Assembly: GCF_000745015.1 (NCBI RefSeq)
Contig: NZ_JQNA01000002.1
Span: 2,976,001 to 3,040,000 of the forward strand
Length of the DNA stretch: 64,000 nucleotides
Reading direction: 5' to 3'
From: Burkholderia sp. 9120
Lineage (GTDB): Bacteria; Pseudomonadota; Gammaproteobacteria; Burkholderiales; Burkholderiaceae
Shown here one piece after another: positions 8,338-20,508 of this stretch (position 1 is the first letter of the stretch; every line of letters starts with the position of its first letter). Below the pieces are notes generated by a model. The model made no database searches. It worked only from the letters and a program-made list of their open reading frames with translations, and was not told the origin of the DNA. The translations under genes were made by a program, and so were the position numbers.

Positions 8338-8970
8338 ATGAAAAAATTCTTCCTCATTCCGTTGTTCGCTGCGTTGTTCTCGTTCGCCAGCGCCGGTGCA
8401 TCGGCACAAACCGTGGACACCAATTCGCCAGACGGCATGATCAAGACGATCACGCAGCAAGTGATCGACGCGGTACGCGCCGACAAGTCGATCCAGCAAG
8501 GCGACATCTCGCACATCACCAGGCTGGTCAACGAAAAGATCCTGCCGTACACGGATTTCCACCGCACCACGCAACTGGCCATGGGCCGCAACTGGCGCAC
8601 GGCTACGCCTGAGCAGCAGGCGCAGATCGTCGAGCAGTTCAAGATGCTGCTGATCCGCACGTACTCGGGCGCACTCGCGCAGGTGCGCGACCAGCAGATC
8701 CAGTACAAGCCGTTCCGCATGAGCCCGGACGACACCGACACGGTGGTGCGCTCGGTCGTGATGAACAACGGCTCGCCGATCGAACTCGACTACCGTCTGT
8801 ACAAGACGCCGCAAGGCTGGCGCGTGTATGACATCAACGTGCTCGGCGCATGGCTGATCCAGGCGTATCAGCAGCAGTTCAACGAGCAGATCCAGCAGAA
8901 GGGCGTGGACGGGCTGATCCAGTTCCTCACGCAGCGCAACCAGCAACTCGCCGCGGGCAAGCAGTCGTGA
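8338..8970 (+). CDS. mlaC: Periplasmic phospholipid shuttle MlaC
   Basis: A soluble lipid carrier of 210 residues that moves phospholipids between MlaA and MlaFEDB. A cleavable signal peptide runs through residues 1-23 (MKKFFLIPLFAALFSFASAG, then ASAQ). The mature protein follows the MlaC/Ttg2 pattern: ILPYTDFHRTTQLAMGRNWR, QAQIVEQFKMLLIRTYSGAL and QGWRVYDINVLGAWLIQAYQ. The gene is 114 bases after mlaA, and its TGA overlaps the GTG of mlaB. Confidence 0.95.
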   Translation: MKKFFLIPLFAALFSFASAGASAQTVDTNSPDGMIKTITQQVIDAVRADKSIQQGDISHITRLVNEKILPYTDFHRTTQLAMGRNWRTATPEQQAQIVEQFKMLLIRTYSGALAQVRDQQIQYKPFRMSPDDTDTVVRSVVMNNGSPIELDYRLYKTPQGWRVYDINVLGAWLIQAYQQQFNEQIQQKGVDGLIQFLTQRNQQLAAGKQS

Positions 8971-9260
8971 GCGAAGTGCTGAGCCCTGTCGCCAACCGCT
9001 TCGACTGCGGCGCGACCCTGACTCACGCGAGCGCGAAAGCCGCGCTCGCGGCGGGTTTGCAGCGCATCGCCGCGGGCGCGACCGGTGTGGATTGCGCGCC
9101 CCTCGCACAGTTCGACTCGTCCGCGCTGGCGGTTCTGCTCGCATGGGAACGTGCGGCGCAAGCGCGCGGCACGCCGTTCGAGATCGTCAATCTGCCGGCT
9201 GGTCTCGCCAGCCTCGCGCACGCGTACGGCGTCGATACTCTTATTTCGTCGCGACATTGA
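8967..9260 (+). CDS. mlaB: STAS-domain protein MlaB
   Basis: A 97-residue single STAS domain that binds MlaF on the cytoplasmic face and is needed for assembly and activity of the Mla complex. The typical STAS centre is present as VDCAPLAQFDSSALAVLLAW, with the Ser of DSSAL where anti-sigma antagonists are phosphorylated. The start is GTG 8967, overlapping the mlaC stop (GTGA). It is the last mla gene. Two small hairpins (9259-9275 and near 9276-9296) follow it, without a T tract. Confidence 0.92.
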   Translation: MSEVLSPVANRFDCGATLTHASAKAALAAGLQRIAAGATGVDCAPLAQFDSSALAVLLAWERAAQARGTPFEIVNLPAGLASLAHAYGVDTLISSRH

Positions 9261-9319
9261 CGCTCCTATAGCGTCGCGGCCAATCCCCCTGGCCGTCATG
9301 GGGCTGCTAATTTTTGCCC

Positions 9320-9325
9320 TATAAT
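9320..9325 (+). promoter_or_regulatory. Candidate -10 element of the ABC-2 exporter genes
   Basis: TATAAT at 9320-9325 lies about 105 bases upstream of the ATPase start, in the context TTTTTGCCCTATAAT, resembling the element upstream of mlaF. No good -35 is visible. It suggests that the exporter, ibaG and murA can be transcribed separately from the mla genes. Confidence 0.45.
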
Positions 9326-9430
9326 CAACCGTTTTTTGGGGCAGATCCGGTGATCTTTACCGGCCCCAATTCCGTCCCCCCAGCACTTTGCGCCCCCATT
9401 CAGGCGCCGCGACGCACGCGGCCCACAGTC

Positions 9431-10363
9431 ATGTCAGCCATAGAAATTCGTAACGTCAAGAAGCGCTACAAGGACTTGCAGGCGCTCAAGGGCGTCAGCC
9501 TCACGGTGGAAGAAGGCGAGTTCTTCGGACTGCTCGGTCCGAACGGCGCGGGCAAGACGACGCTGATCAGCATCCTTGCCGGTCTCGCGCGCGCCGATGA
9601 AGGCAGCATCGCAGTGCGCGGCCATGACGTCGTTAGCGATTTCCGCGACGCGCGCCGTGCGCTCGGCGTGGTGCCGCAGGAACTCGTGTTCGATCCGTTC
9701 TTCACGGTCCGCGAAACGTTGCGTATTCAGTCCGGCTATTACGGGCTGCGCAACAACGACGCGTGGATCGACGAGATCATGGCCAATCTCGATCTCACCG
9801 AGAAAGCCGACGTCAACATGCGCGCGCTATCCGGCGGCATGAAGCGCCGTGTGCTGGTCGCGCAGGCGCTGGTGCACCGGCCGCCGGTAATCGTGCTCGA
9901 CGAGCCGACCGCGGGCGTCGACGTTGAACTGCGCCAGACGCTGTGGAAATTCATCTCGCGCCTGAATCGCGAAGGCCACACCATCGTGCTGACCACGCAC
10001 TATCTGGAAGAAGCCGAATCGCTGTGCGACCGCATTGCGATGCTGCGGCGCGGCGAGGTGGTCGCGCTCGAGCGCACCAGCACGCTGCTGCAGCGCTTCG
10101 CGGGCATGCAACTGTTCCTGCGTTTCGCGCAAGGCGTACTGCCGGCCGAACTGCGCTCGCTCGAGGTGGAAAGCGGCGCGGGCAACGGCAATGGCCGTCA
10201 GCATCTGCTGCGCCTTGCAAGCTATGACGACGTCGAGCGGATTCTCGCGCAGTGCCGCGCGGCCGGCTGCACGTTCGAAGAAATCGAGGTCCGCAAGGCC
10301 GACCTCGAAGATGTGTTCGTTCAGGTAATGAACGGTCCGGAAGTAATCGAGGGGCTGGCATGA
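9431..10363 (+). CDS. ABC-2 type exporter ATPase (YadG-like)
   Basis: An ATPase of 310 residues with Walker A GPNGAGKT near residues 38-45, signature ALSGGMKRRVLVAQAL and Walker B VIVLDEPTAGVD, then the H-loop LTTHYLEEAE. The C-terminal 80 residues are an extra domain, as in drug or polysaccharide ABC-2 exporters. The ATG at 9431 begins at MSAIEIRNVKKRY. Its stop overlaps the start of the permease gene. Substrate is unknown. The position between mlaB and ibaG suggests an envelope role, but that is inference. Confidence 0.9.
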   Translation: MSAIEIRNVKKRYKDLQALKGVSLTVEEGEFFGLLGPNGAGKTTLISILAGLARADEGSIAVRGHDVVSDFRDARRALGVVPQELVFDPFFTVRETLRIQSGYYGLRNNDAWIDEIMANLDLTEKADVNMRALSGGMKRRVLVAQALVHRPPVIVLDEPTAGVDVELRQTLWKFISRLNREGHTIVLTTHYLEEAESLCDRIAMLRRGEVVALERTSTLLQRFAGMQLFLRFAQGVLPAELRSLEVESGAGNGNGRQHLLRLASYDDVERILAQCRAAGCTFEEIEVRKADLEDVFVQVMNGPEVIEGLA

Positions 10364-11115
10364 GCGGTTTCCGCACGCTGTTTTACAAAGAGCTTCTGCG
10401 GTTCTGGAAGGTGTCGTTTCAGACCGTGCTCGCGCCGGTCATCACCGCGCTGCTGTATCTGACCATCTTCGGCCACGCATTGCGCGGTCACGTCGAGGTC
10501 TATCCGGGCGTCGAATACACGAGTTTTCTGATTCCGGGTCTCGTGATGATGAGCGTGTTGCAAAATGCGTTCGCGAACAGTTCGTCGTCGCTGATCCAGT
10601 CGAAGATCACCGGCAACCTGGTGTTCGTGCTGCTGCCGCCGCTCTCGCACTACGAGATGTTCGGCGCCTATGTGCTGGCTGCCGTGGCGCGCGGGCTCGC
10701 GGTCGGCTTCGGCGTGTTCATCGTGACGATCTGGTTCGTGCCGGTCAGTTTCAGCGCGCCGCTTTACATCATCGGCTTCGCGATTTTTGGCGCGGCGATT
10801 CTCGGCACGCTTGGTCTGATCGCCGGCATCTGGGCCGAGAAATTCGACCAGCTGGCGGCGTTCCAGAACTTCCTGATCATGCCGCTCACGTTCCTGTCGG
10901 GCGTGTTTTATTCGACGCATACGCTGCCGCCGCTGTGGCGCGAAGTGTCGCGGCTGAATCCCTTTTTCTACATGATCGACGGCTTTCGCTACGGTTTCTT
11001 CGGGATGTCGGATATCAATCCGCTCGAAAGCCTCGCGATCGTTGCCGGTTTCTTTGTGGTGCTGGCCGTGATTGCGATGCGCATGCTCGCTTCCGGCTAC
11101 AAACTGCGCCACTGA
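10360..11115 (+). CDS. ABC-2 type exporter permease (YadH-like)
   Basis: A membrane protein of 251 residues with about six helices, belonging to the ABC-2 permease family. The N-terminus has the cytosolic stretch FRTLFYKELLRFWKVSFQT leading into the first helix, and the family signature LSGVFYSTHTLPPLWREVSRLNP lies near residues 180-202. The ATG at 10360 overlaps the ATPase stop (ATGA), so the two genes form one exporter. YadGH is the closest well-known pair by pattern. The transported molecule cannot be read from the sequence. Confidence 0.9.
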   Translation: MSGFRTLFYKELLRFWKVSFQTVLAPVITALLYLTIFGHALRGHVEVYPGVEYTSFLIPGLVMMSVLQNAFANSSSSLIQSKITGNLVFVLLPPLSHYEMFGAYVLAAVARGLAVGFGVFIVTIWFVPVSFSAPLYIIGFAIFGAAILGTLGLIAGIWAEKFDQLAAFQNFLIMPLTFLSGVFYSTHTLPPLWREVSRLNPFFYMIDGFRYGFFGMSDINPLESLAIVAGFFVVLAVIAMRMLASGYKLRH

Positions 11116-11129
11116 CAGGAGCTTCTCTC

Positions 11130-11369
11130 ATGTTGCCGACTCCCGAACAGGTCAAGCAATACATCGCGGCTGGGCTCACTTGCCAGCATCTCGAAGTCGA
11201 AGGCGACGGCCAGCATTTTTTTGCGACCATCGTTTCGCCGAGCTTCGAAGGCAAGCGTCTGATCCAGCGCCATCAACTCGTGTATGCGGCGCTCGGCGAC
11301 CGCATGCGCGAAGAAATCCACGCGCTCAGCATGAAGACGCTGACGCCCGCCGAATGGCAGACCGCGTAA
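11130..11369 (+). CDS. ibaG: BolA-family protein IbaG
   Basis: A 79-residue BolA-fold protein. The first part MLPTPEQVKQYIAAGLTCQH and the core GDGQHFFATIVSPSFEGKRL, then RHQLVYAALGDRM and IHALSMKTLTP, follow the BolA/IbaG pattern, including the conserved His that can ligate an iron-sulfur cluster with a monothiol glutaredoxin. In E. coli, ibaG likewise sits between mlaB and murA, which supports this subfamily. A monothiol glutaredoxin gene (46498-46809) is also in this window. Confidence 0.9.
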   Translation: MLPTPEQVKQYIAAGLTCQHLEVEGDGQHFFATIVSPSFEGKRLIQRHQLVYAALGDRMREEIHALSMKTLTPAEWQTA

Positions 11370-13426
<2,057 letters not shown>

Positions 13427-13499
13427 GCACCGCCGCTCGTGCCCGATAGTGCCCGTGTGACCACGCCCTGAAGCGCGCCTTACCGAAACGGATACCCGT

Positions 13500-14831
13500 A
13501 TGTCTATCAAGATTCGCAAACTCGATTCCACCGCACCCGACTTCCAGAAGTCGTTGCACGCGGTGCTCGCGTTCGAGGCGAGCGAAGACGAAGCAATCGA
13601 GCGCTCGGTCGCGCAGATTCTGAACGACGTGAAGGCGCGCGGCGACGCGGCGGTGCTCGAGTACACGCAGCGCTTCGACCGGCTCGAAGCGAAGAGCGTT
13701 GGCGCGCTCGAATTGCCGATGTCCGAGCTGGAAGCCGCGCTCGAAAGTCTCGAGCCGAAGCGCCGCGCGGCGCTCGAAGCGGCGGCGGCGCGCGTGCGCG
13801 GCTACCACGAGAAGCAGAAGATCGAATGCGGCAGCCATAGCTGGCAGTACACGGAAGCCGACGGCACGGTGCTCGGCCAGAAGGTCACACCGCTCGATCG
13901 CGCGGGGATTTACGTGCCGGGCGGCAAGGCGGCGTATCCGTCGTCGGTGTTGATGAACGCGATTCCGGCGCGGGTGGCCGGCGTGCGCGAAATCGTCATG
14001 GTCGTGCCCACGCCGGACGGCGTGAAGAATCCGCTGGTGCTGGCGGCCGCGTTGCTGGGCGGCGTGGACCGCGTGTTCACGATCGGCGGCGCGCAGGCCG
14101 TAGGCGCGTTGGCCTACGGCACGGAAACGGTGCCCGCGGTCGACAAGATCTGCGGTCCGGGCAACGCGTATGTCGCGTCGGCCAAACGTCGCGTGTTTGG
14201 CACGGTCGGCATCGACATGATCGCCGGGCCGTCGGAAATTCTCGTGCTGTGCGACGGCACCACCGACCCGCGCTGGGTCGCCATGGACCTGTTTTCGCAA
14301 GCCGAGCACGACGAACTCGCGCAATCCATTTTGCTGTGTCCGGACGACGCGTTCATCAACCGCGTGCACGACGCGATCAACGAACTCCTGCCGACCATGC
14401 CGCGCCGCGACGTGATTCTGGCGTCGCTCGAAGGACGCGGCGCGCTGATCAAGGTGCGCGACATGGCCGAAGCCTGCGCGATCGCCAACGACATCGCGCC
14501 GGAGCACCTCGAAATCTCCGCGCTGGAGCCGCATCAGTGGGGCCAACTGATCCGCCATGCCGGCGCGATCTTCCTCGGCCGCTACACGAGCGAAAGTCTC
14601 GGCGACTACTGCGCGGGCCCGAATCACGTGCTGCCTACGTCGCGCACCGCACGGTTCTCGTCGCCGCTGGGCGTCTATGATTTCTTCAAGCGTTCGAGCG
14701 TGATCGAAGTCAGCGCGGAAGGTGCGCAGACGCTCGGCGAGATCGCCGCCGAACTCGCCTACGGCGAAGGCCTGCAGGCCCATGCCCGCAGCGCCGAATA
14801 CCGGATGCGGCAAAACAACGACCGCGGCTGA
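13500..14831 (+). CDS. hisD: Histidinol dehydrogenase HisD
   Basis: The zinc- and NAD-dependent enzyme of the last two steps, histidinol to histidine. It has 443 residues, close to the family norm. Visible signatures are [55 protein letters not shown] with zinc-binding Gln/His, the catalytic region IAPEHLEI, and [11 protein letters not shown]. It follows hisG after 73 bases. No internal frameshift is seen. Confidence 0.97.
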   Translation: MSIKIRKLDSTAPDFQKSLHAVLAFEASEDEAIERSVAQILNDVKARGDAAVLEYTQRFDRLEAKSVGALELPMSELEAALESLEPKRRAALEAAAARVRGYHEKQKIECGSHSWQYTEADGTVLGQKVTPLDRAGIYVPGGKAAYPSSVLMNAIPARVAGVREIVMVVPTPDGVKNPLVLAAALLGGVDRVFTIGGAQAVGALAYGTETVPAVDKICGPGNAYVASAKRRVFGTVGIDMIAGPSEILVLCDGTTDPRWVAMDLFSQAEHDELAQSILLCPDDAFINRVHDAINELLPTMPRRDVILASLEGRGALIKVRDMAEACAIANDIAPEHLEISALEPHQWGQLIRHAGAIFLGRYTSESLGDYCAGPNHVLPTSRTARFSSPLGVYDFFKRSSVIEVSAEGAQTLGEIAAELAYGEGLQAHARSAEYRMRQNNDRG

Positions 14832-15039
14832 GTCAGGCAGAGCAGGGCAGCGCGCGGCGAAACGGCTGAGCGCAACGAGGAAGCGGGCATTGCATCGAGG
14901 GGATGCCCGCGAACTTCGGCGACAGATTTCAACTGTTTTCCCGTTCAATCAAGACAACCCAGACCGGCCTGAGGCAGCCCGCGTGCCGCCGACACCAGGC
15001 CGGAGACCTTCCCGCGACCGGTCCACTGTCCACAGATCT

Positions 15040-16110
15040 ATGACGACACCTCAAGACATCATCCGCCGCGACGTGCTCGCCATGACGAGCTATCCAGTTT
15101 CGGACGCCACGGGCTTCATCAAGCTCGACGCGATGGAAAACCCGTTCCTGCTGCCGCCTGCTCTGGCCGCGAAGCTGGGCGAACATCTGGCGGCGGTGGC
15201 GTTGAACCGTTATCCGGCACCGCGTCCGGAAGCGCTGATCGACAAGATCAAGCGCGTGATGGGCGTGCCGGCCGGTTGCGACGTGTTGCTCGGCAATGGT
15301 TCGGACGAGATCATCGCGATGGTGTCGATCGCGTGCGCGCAGCCGGGCGCCAAGGTGCTCGCGCCGATGCCGGGTTTCGTGATGTATCAGATGTCGGCGA
15401 AGCTGGCGAATCTGGAGTTCGTCGGCGTGCCGCTGAACGCGGATTTCACGCTCGACGTTGAAGCCATGCTCGCGGCGATCGCCGAGCATCAGCCGGCGAT
15501 CGTCTATCTGGCGTACCCGAACAACCCGACCGGCACGATGTTCGGCGACGCCGACATGGAGCGGATCATCGCCGCGGCGAGCAAGAGCCTCGTGGTGATC
15601 GACGAGGCGTATCAGCCGTTCGCGCAGCAAAGCTGGCTGCCGCGCGCGGGTTCGTACGACAACGTCGTCGTGATGCGCACGGTGTCCAAGCTCGGTCTGG
15701 CCGGCATCCGCCTCGGCTATCTGGTCGGCAAGGCTGCATGGCTGACCGAATTCGACAAGGTGCGGCCGCCGTACAACACCAACGTGCTCACGCAGGCCGC
15801 CGCCGATTTCCTGCTCGACCATATCGAAGTGCTCGACGCGCAAGCCGCGCTGCTGCGCGAAGAGCGCACAAACCTCGCGCAGGCCGTAGCGGCACTGCCG
15901 GGCGCCGAAGTGTTCCCGAGCGCCGGCAACTTCCTGCTGGTGCGCGTGCCCGACGCGTCGGTTCTGTTCGAAACGCTGCTGACAGCGCGGGTTTTGATCA
16001 AAAACGTGAGTAAAATGCATCCATTGCTGGCGAATTGCGTGCGTTTGACCGTCGGTTCCGCGGAAGAAAATGCGCAATTGATCGCCGCACTGAAACTCGT
16101 GCTGCACTGA
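15040..16110 (+). CDS. hisC: Histidinol-phosphate aminotransferase HisC
   Basis: A PLP-dependent aminotransferase of 356 residues that converts imidazole-acetol phosphate to histidinol phosphate. Signatures: [12 protein letters not shown] near the N-terminus, [30 protein letters not shown] and the PLP lysine in [15 protein letters not shown]. The start at ATG 15040 gives [15 protein letters not shown]. An open frame continues upstream to 14722 but overlaps hisD and has no homology. The 208-base gap after hisD shows no other gene. Confidence 0.95.
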   Translation: MTTPQDIIRRDVLAMTSYPVSDATGFIKLDAMENPFLLPPALAAKLGEHLAAVALNRYPAPRPEALIDKIKRVMGVPAGCDVLLGNGSDEIIAMVSIACAQPGAKVLAPMPGFVMYQMSAKLANLEFVGVPLNADFTLDVEAMLAAIAEHQPAIVYLAYPNNPTGTMFGDADMERIIAAASKSLVVIDEAYQPFAQQSWLPRAGSYDNVVVMRTVSKLGLAGIRLGYLVGKAAWLTEFDKVRPPYNTNVLTQAAADFLLDHIEVLDAQAALLREERTNLAQAVAALPGAEVFPSAGNFLLVRVPDASVLFETLLTARVLIKNVSKMHPLLANCVRLTVGSAEENAQLIAALKLVLH

Positions 16111-16180
16111 ACCGCGCGCCGAATGGCCGCTTCCCCCTCCCACCTACCCATCGCTTTCTAGCTCGATTCGAGGAATTACC

Positions 16181-16768
16181 ATGCGCCTTGCGGAAGTCGT
16201 TCGCAACACCAGCGAAACGCAGATCCGTGTGAAGATCAATCTGGACGGCACCGGTCAGCAAAAGCTGGCCACCGGTGTGCCGTTTCTGGACCACATGCTC
16301 GACCAGATCGCACGGCATGGATTGTTCGACCTCGACATTGAAGCGCATGGCGACCTGCAGATCGACGACCACCACACGGTGGAAGACGTCGGCATCACGC
16401 TCGGCCAGGCCGTCGCCAAGGCGATCGGCGATCGCAAGGGCATCGTTCGCTACGGTCATTCTTACGTGCCGCTCGACGAAGCGCTGTCGCGCGTCGTGAT
16501 CGATTTTTCCGGCCGTCCTGGCCTCGAATTCCACGTGCCGTTCACGCGCGCACGGATCGGTACGTTCGACGTCGATCTGTCGATCGAGTTTTTCCGCGGC
16601 TTCGTGAATCATGCTGGCGTCACGCTGCATATCGACAATCTGCGCGGCTTGAACGCCCATCATCAGATGGAAACGGTGTTCAAGGCGTTCGGACGTGCGT
16701 TGCGCATGGCCACCGAAATGGATGCACGCGCGGCGGGGCAGATTCCGTCGACCAAGGGCAGCCTTTAA
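16181..16768 (+). CDS. hisB: Imidazoleglycerol-phosphate dehydratase HisB (monofunctional)
   Basis: A 195-residue dehydratase of the sixth step of histidine synthesis. It has the two manganese-binding repeats: [14 protein letters not shown] with [11 protein letters not shown], and the second half with [13 protein letters not shown] and [15 protein letters not shown], then [20 protein letters not shown]. It lacks the histidinol-phosphatase domain of the enterobacterial fusion, so a separate phosphatase must exist elsewhere. A GAGGAATT site precedes the ATG. Confidence 0.97.
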   Translation: MRLAEVVRNTSETQIRVKINLDGTGQQKLATGVPFLDHMLDQIARHGLFDLDIEAHGDLQIDDHHTVEDVGITLGQAVAKAIGDRKGIVRYGHSYVPLDEALSRVVIDFSGRPGLEFHVPFTRARIGTFDVDLSIEFFRGFVNHAGVTLHIDNLRGLNAHHQMETVFKAFGRALRMATEMDARAAGQIPSTKGSL

Positions 16769-16825
16769 GCGACTCAACTACCAGGACCGGAAGCAGCGCC
16801 GCATGGCGCTTGCGCCCCGTGTGCA

Positions 16826-17446
16826 ATGGACATTCTGAAGTCGTTTATCTCGCTGCTGGCGCTGATCAATCCGGTCGGCGCCATCCCGTTCTTTCTGAGT
16901 TTGACGACGCATCAGAGCGACGTCGAGCGGCGTAGAACCATCCGCATTGCGGCGATTTCGGTGTTCTGCGTGATTGCGGTGACCACGCTGCTCGGGCAAC
17001 AGATCATCGGCTTCTTTGGCATTTCGGTCGGCTCGCTCGAAGTGGGCGGCGGGATCATCATGCTGCTGATGGCGATCAACATGCTGAACGCGCAGATCGG
17101 CAACAGCCGGTCGACGCCGGAAGAGCGTCACGAAGCCGAGCAGAAGGACAACATCGCGGTCGTGCCGTTGGCGATCCCGCTGTTGACCGGGCCGGGTGCG
17201 ATCAGCACCACGATCATTTACGCGGCCGGTTCGGCGCACTGGTACGACCGGCTTAGCCTCATTGCGATCGGCGCGGTATTGGCGACGATCTGCTTTTTTT
17301 CGCTGCGTTTGGCCGAACCGATTGCCCGCTGGGTCGGTCGCACGGGTATCAATATCGGCACGCGGCTCATGGGTTTGATGTTATCGGCGCTGGCGGTGGA
17401 ATTCATCGTCGATGGATTGAAGGCATTGCTGCCTAACTTGAAATGA
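16826..17446 (+). CDS. MarC-family integral membrane protein
   Basis: A 206-residue membrane protein with about six helices, beginning [20 protein letters not shown], the typical MarC N-terminus, and containing [20 protein letters not shown] and [16 protein letters not shown]. The function of MarC proteins is not established. It is embedded between hisB and hisH, and its stop overlaps hisH by ATGA, so it is co-translated with the histidine genes. Nothing in the sequence links it to histidine chemistry. Confidence 0.9.
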   Translation: MDILKSFISLLALINPVGAIPFFLSLTTHQSDVERRRTIRIAAISVFCVIAVTTLLGQQIIGFFGISVGSLEVGGGIIMLLMAINMLNAQIGNSRSTPEERHEAEQKDNIAVVPLAIPLLTGPGAISTTIIYAAGSAHWYDRLSLIAIGAVLATICFFSLRLAEPIARWVGRTGINIGTRLMGLMLSALAVEFIVDGLKALLPNLK

Positions 17447-18084
17447 AAACTTCGATAGCGATTGTGGATTACGGCATGGGCAACCTGCGTTCGGTGGCCC
17501 AGGCATTGCGCAAAGCGGCGCCGGAAGCGGACGTGGCGATTGTCGACCAGCCGGACGCGATTCGCGCGGCCGATCGTGTCGTGCTGCCCGGCCAGGGCGC
17601 GATGCCCGACTGTATGCGCAGCCTCGGCGAGTCCGGCTTGCAGGAAGCGGTGCTTGAAGCGTCGCGCAGCAAGCCGCTGATGGGCGTGTGTATCGGCGAG
17701 CAGATGCTGTTCGACTGGAGCGCCGAGGGCGATACGCGCGGCCTCGGCCTGTTGCCGGGCAAGGTGCTGCGTTTCGACCTGGCCGGCCAGATGCAGGACG
17801 ACGGCTCGCGCTTCAAGGTCCCGCAAATGGGCTGGAACCGCGTGCGTCAGGCGCAACCGCATCCGCTGTGGGACGGCGTGGCCGACAACGCCTTTTTCTA
17901 TTTCGTGCATAGCTACTATGTTGTGCCCGACAATGCCGCCCATACAACCGGCGAAACGGTGTACGGTGTGCCCTTTACCTCGGCGGTGGCGCGGGATAAC
18001 ATCTTCGCGACCCAATTCCACCCGGAAAAGAGCGCCGAAGCGGGGCTGCGTGTGTATCGCAACTTCGTGCACTGGAACCCGTGA
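17443..18084 (+). CDS. hisH: Imidazole glycerol phosphate synthase glutaminase subunit HisH
   Basis: A class I glutamine amidotransferase of 213 residues that passes ammonia to HisF. The nucleophile elbow is [13 protein letters not shown] with the catalytic Cys near residue 84, and the His-Glu pair is in ATQFHPEKS near the C-terminus. The start [18 protein letters not shown] is typical. It overlaps the marC-like gene by four bases. A 214-base gap separates it from hisA. Confidence 0.96.
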   Translation: MKTSIAIVDYGMGNLRSVAQALRKAAPEADVAIVDQPDAIRAADRVVLPGQGAMPDCMRSLGESGLQEAVLEASRSKPLMGVCIGEQMLFDWSAEGDTRGLGLLPGKVLRFDLAGQMQDDGSRFKVPQMGWNRVRQAQPHPLWDGVADNAFFYFVHSYYVVPDNAAHTTGETVYGVPFTSAVARDNIFATQFHPEKSAEAGLRVYRNFVHWNP

Positions 18085-18298
18085 GCGCCTTTCTTCATCC
18101 TGTTGCCGTGTGCCGTTCCGCCACAAGTGGGGCGTGCGCCACGCGCCACGACCGTAACACCCAGACCCTGCTGCCGAACGGCGCTCGGCTGGAGCGTCGA
18201 AAGAGTTGTACTAAACTAGCGAAACGGCGTTCGGGCGGGCTGGCTCTCCAGCCGCTGCCGCCGACCATCAACCCCTTCCCAGACAACACCCGATTGCT

Positions 18299-19051
18299 AT
18301 GCTGCTGATTCCCGCCATCGACCTGAAAGATGGTCACTGTGTACGCCTCAAGCAGGGCGATATGGACCAGGCGACAATTTTCTCCGAGGAACCGGCGGCG
18401 ATGGCCCGACATTGGGTCGACCGCGGCGCCCGGCGTCTGCACCTCGTCGACCTGAACGGCGCGTTCGCCGGCAAGCCGAAGAATGAAGACGCGATCCGCG
18501 CGATCATCGAGGAAGTGGGCGGCGCGATTCCCGTGCAACTGGGCGGCGGCATCCGCGACCTGAACACGATCGAACGCTATCTCGACGACGGCTTGTCGTA
18601 CGTGATCATCGGCACGGCGGCGGTGAAGAATCCGGGCTTTCTGCAGGACGCCTGCACGGCGTTCGGCGGCCATATCATCGTCGGCCTGGACGCGAAAGAC
18701 GGCAAGGTCGCAACCGACGGCTGGAGCAAGCTGACCGGCCACGAAGTCGCCGATCTCGCGCGCAAGTTCGAGGATTACGGCTGCGAATCGATCATCTACA
18801 CCGACATCGGCCGCGACGGCATGCTGCAAGGCATCAACATCGAAGCGACGGTGCGCCTTGCGCGCGCGGTGAAGATTCCGGTGATCGCGAGCGGCGGGCT
18901 GTCGAACCTCGCGGACATCGAGTCGCTGTGCGAAGTCGAGGACGAAGGCATTGAAGGCGTGATCTGCGGCCGGGCGATCTACTCGGGCGATCTCGACTTC
19001 ACGGCCGCACAGACGCTCGCGGACCGGCTGCGCGAATCGGACGACGCTTAA
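18299..19051 (+). CDS. hisA: ProFAR isomerase HisA
   Basis: A beta/alpha-barrel isomerase of 250 residues acting on ProFAR. The catalytic Asp lies in [20 protein letters not shown], and the second catalytic Asp is in [15 protein letters not shown]. Phosphate-binding glycine loops are LGGGIRD and IASGGLSNL. The upstream gap contains no supported gene. A start codon at 18299 follows directly on a short purine-poor region, so ribosome binding looks weak. Confidence 0.96.
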   Translation: MLLIPAIDLKDGHCVRLKQGDMDQATIFSEEPAAMARHWVDRGARRLHLVDLNGAFAGKPKNEDAIRAIIEEVGGAIPVQLGGGIRDLNTIERYLDDGLSYVIIGTAAVKNPGFLQDACTAFGGHIIVGLDAKDGKVATDGWSKLTGHEVADLARKFEDYGCESIIYTDIGRDGMLQGINIEATVRLARAVKIPVIASGGLSNLADIESLCEVEDEGIEGVICGRAIYSGDLDFTAAQTLADRLRESDDA

Positions 19052-19322
19052 GTAAGCTTAAGACGGCTTCGGGACTTCGGGCACGCGCCCTGGTTCACGC
19101 TTCTTCGGGCGCGAATTTCGGATGAGTGCCTCGGTCAGGCGTTGCCGGCAGCGGATCGTCGGCGTCTGACGCTGTCGTGGTGGCGCCGTTCACAGCGTGC
19201 GCCGTCATGCCGTCCGCATACGACACACCGGCGGCGCGGCTCGCCGCAACCGGCCGCGCCGGCCCTGCGCCGCTCGCCCACGCGAGCGGCCTCATCAGCG
19301 GTATTGGCAGAATTGCACGATC

Positions 19323-20096
19323 ATGGCTCTAGCTAAACGCATCATCCCCTGTCTCGACGTCACGGCTGGCCGCGTGGTCAAGGGCGTCAACTTCCTCGAA
19401 CTGCGCGATGCCGGCGATCCGGTCGAAATCGCCCGCCGCTACGACGATCAGGGCGCCGACGAACTCACCTTCCTCGACATCACCGCGACCTCCGATCAGC
19501 GCGATCTGATCCTGCCGATCATCGAAGCGGTCGCCTCGCAAGTGTTCATTCCGCTGACGGTCGGCGGCGGCGTGCGTGCCGTCGAAGACGTGCGGCGTCT
19601 GCTGAACGCGGGCGCGGACAAGATCAGCATGAACTCGTCGGCGGTGGCGAATCCGCAACTCGTGAAAGACGCGACGGATAAATACGGCTCGCAATGCATC
19701 GTCGTCGCGATCGACGCGAAGCGCGTTTCCGCGGACGGCGAAACGCCGCGCTGGGAAGTCTTCACGCACGGCGGGCGCAAGGCCACGGGCCTCGAAGCGG
19801 TCGAATGGGCACGCAAGATCGCCGAACTCGGCGCCGGCGAAATCCTGCTGACCAGCATGGACCGCGACGGCACCAAGAGCGGCTTCGACCTCGCGCTCAC
19901 GCGCGCAGTGTCGGACGCGGTGCCGATTCCCGTGATCGCGTCGGGCGGCGTGGGCAACCTGCAGCATCTGGCCGACGGCATTAAAGACGGTCACGCGGAT
20001 GCGGTGCTGGCCGCCAGCATCTTCCACTATGGCGAGCACACGGTCGGCGAGGCCAAGCGCTTCATGGCCGAACAAGGCATTTCGGTGAGGTTGTAA
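19323..20096 (+). CDS. hisF: Imidazole glycerol phosphate synthase cyclase subunit HisF
   Basis: A 257-residue barrel that closes the imidazole ring and releases AICAR. It begins [20 protein letters not shown] with the catalytic Asp, and the second catalytic Asp is in [15 protein letters not shown]. Phosphate loops are [12 protein letters not shown] and [13 protein letters not shown] chose ATG 19323 because the upstream open frame (from 19197) is Arg/Pro-rich and outside the fold. It is separated from hisI by one base beyond the stop. Confidence 0.97.
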   Translation: MALAKRIIPCLDVTAGRVVKGVNFLELRDAGDPVEIARRYDDQGADELTFLDITATSDQRDLILPIIEAVASQVFIPLTVGGGVRAVEDVRRLLNAGADKISMNSSAVANPQLVKDATDKYGSQCIVVAIDAKRVSADGETPRWEVFTHGGRKATGLEAVEWARKIAELGAGEILLTSMDRDGTKSGFDLALTRAVSDAVPIPVIASGGVGNLQHLADGIKDGHADAVLAASIFHYGEHTVGEAKRFMAEQGISVRL

Positions 20097-20097
20097 C

Positions 20098-20508
20098 GTG
20101 GTGAATCCAACGGCCGTGACCTGGCTCGACAAGGTCAAGTGGGACGCGAACGGCCTCGTGCCGGTGATCGCGCAGGAAGCGTCGACGAACGACGTGCTGA
20201 TGTTCGCGTGGATGAACCGCGACGCGCTGGCGAAAACCATCGAAACGAATCGCGCGGTGTATTTCTCGCGCTCGCGTCAGCGGCTGTGGTTCAAGGGCGA
20301 AGAGTCCGGCCACGTGCAGCACGTGCATGAAGTGCGGCTCGATTGCGACGAAGACGTCGTGCTGCTGAAAGTCGAGCAGGTGTCGGGCATTGCCTGCCAC
20401 ACCGGCCGTCACTCGTGCTTTTTCCAGAAATTCGAAGGCTCGGTGGACGACGGCGACTGGGTTGCCGTCGATCCCGTGCTGAAAGACCCCGAACACATCT
20501 ACAAATGA
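20098..20508 (+). CDS. hisI: Phosphoribosyl-AMP cyclohydrolase HisI
   Basis: A zinc- and magnesium-dependent hydrolase of 136 residues for the third step of the pathway. Motifs: [50 protein letters not shown] and the Cys-rich [13 protein letters not shown]. Tandem GTG codons lie at 20098 and 20101; either can start translation. It is a stand-alone enzyme, and hisE follows as a separate gene with an ATGA overlap. Confidence 0.96.
   Translation: MVNPTAVTWLDKVKWDANGLVPVIAQEASTNDVLMFAWMNRDALAKTIETNRAVYFSRSRQRLWFKGEESGHVQHVHEVRLDCDEDVVLLKVEQVSGIACHTGRHSCFFQKFEGSVDDGDWVAVDPVLKDPEHIYK

Noticed and set aside
18081..18308. 75-residue ORF between hisH and hisA
   Set aside because: Low-quality composition, no ribosome site, overlaps both neighbours; the gap more probably holds untranslated sequence.
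19041..19066. Direct repeat GCTTAAG-taa-GCTTAAG after hisA
   Set aside because: Short, overlaps the hisA stop region, no promoter or terminator features; probably chance.
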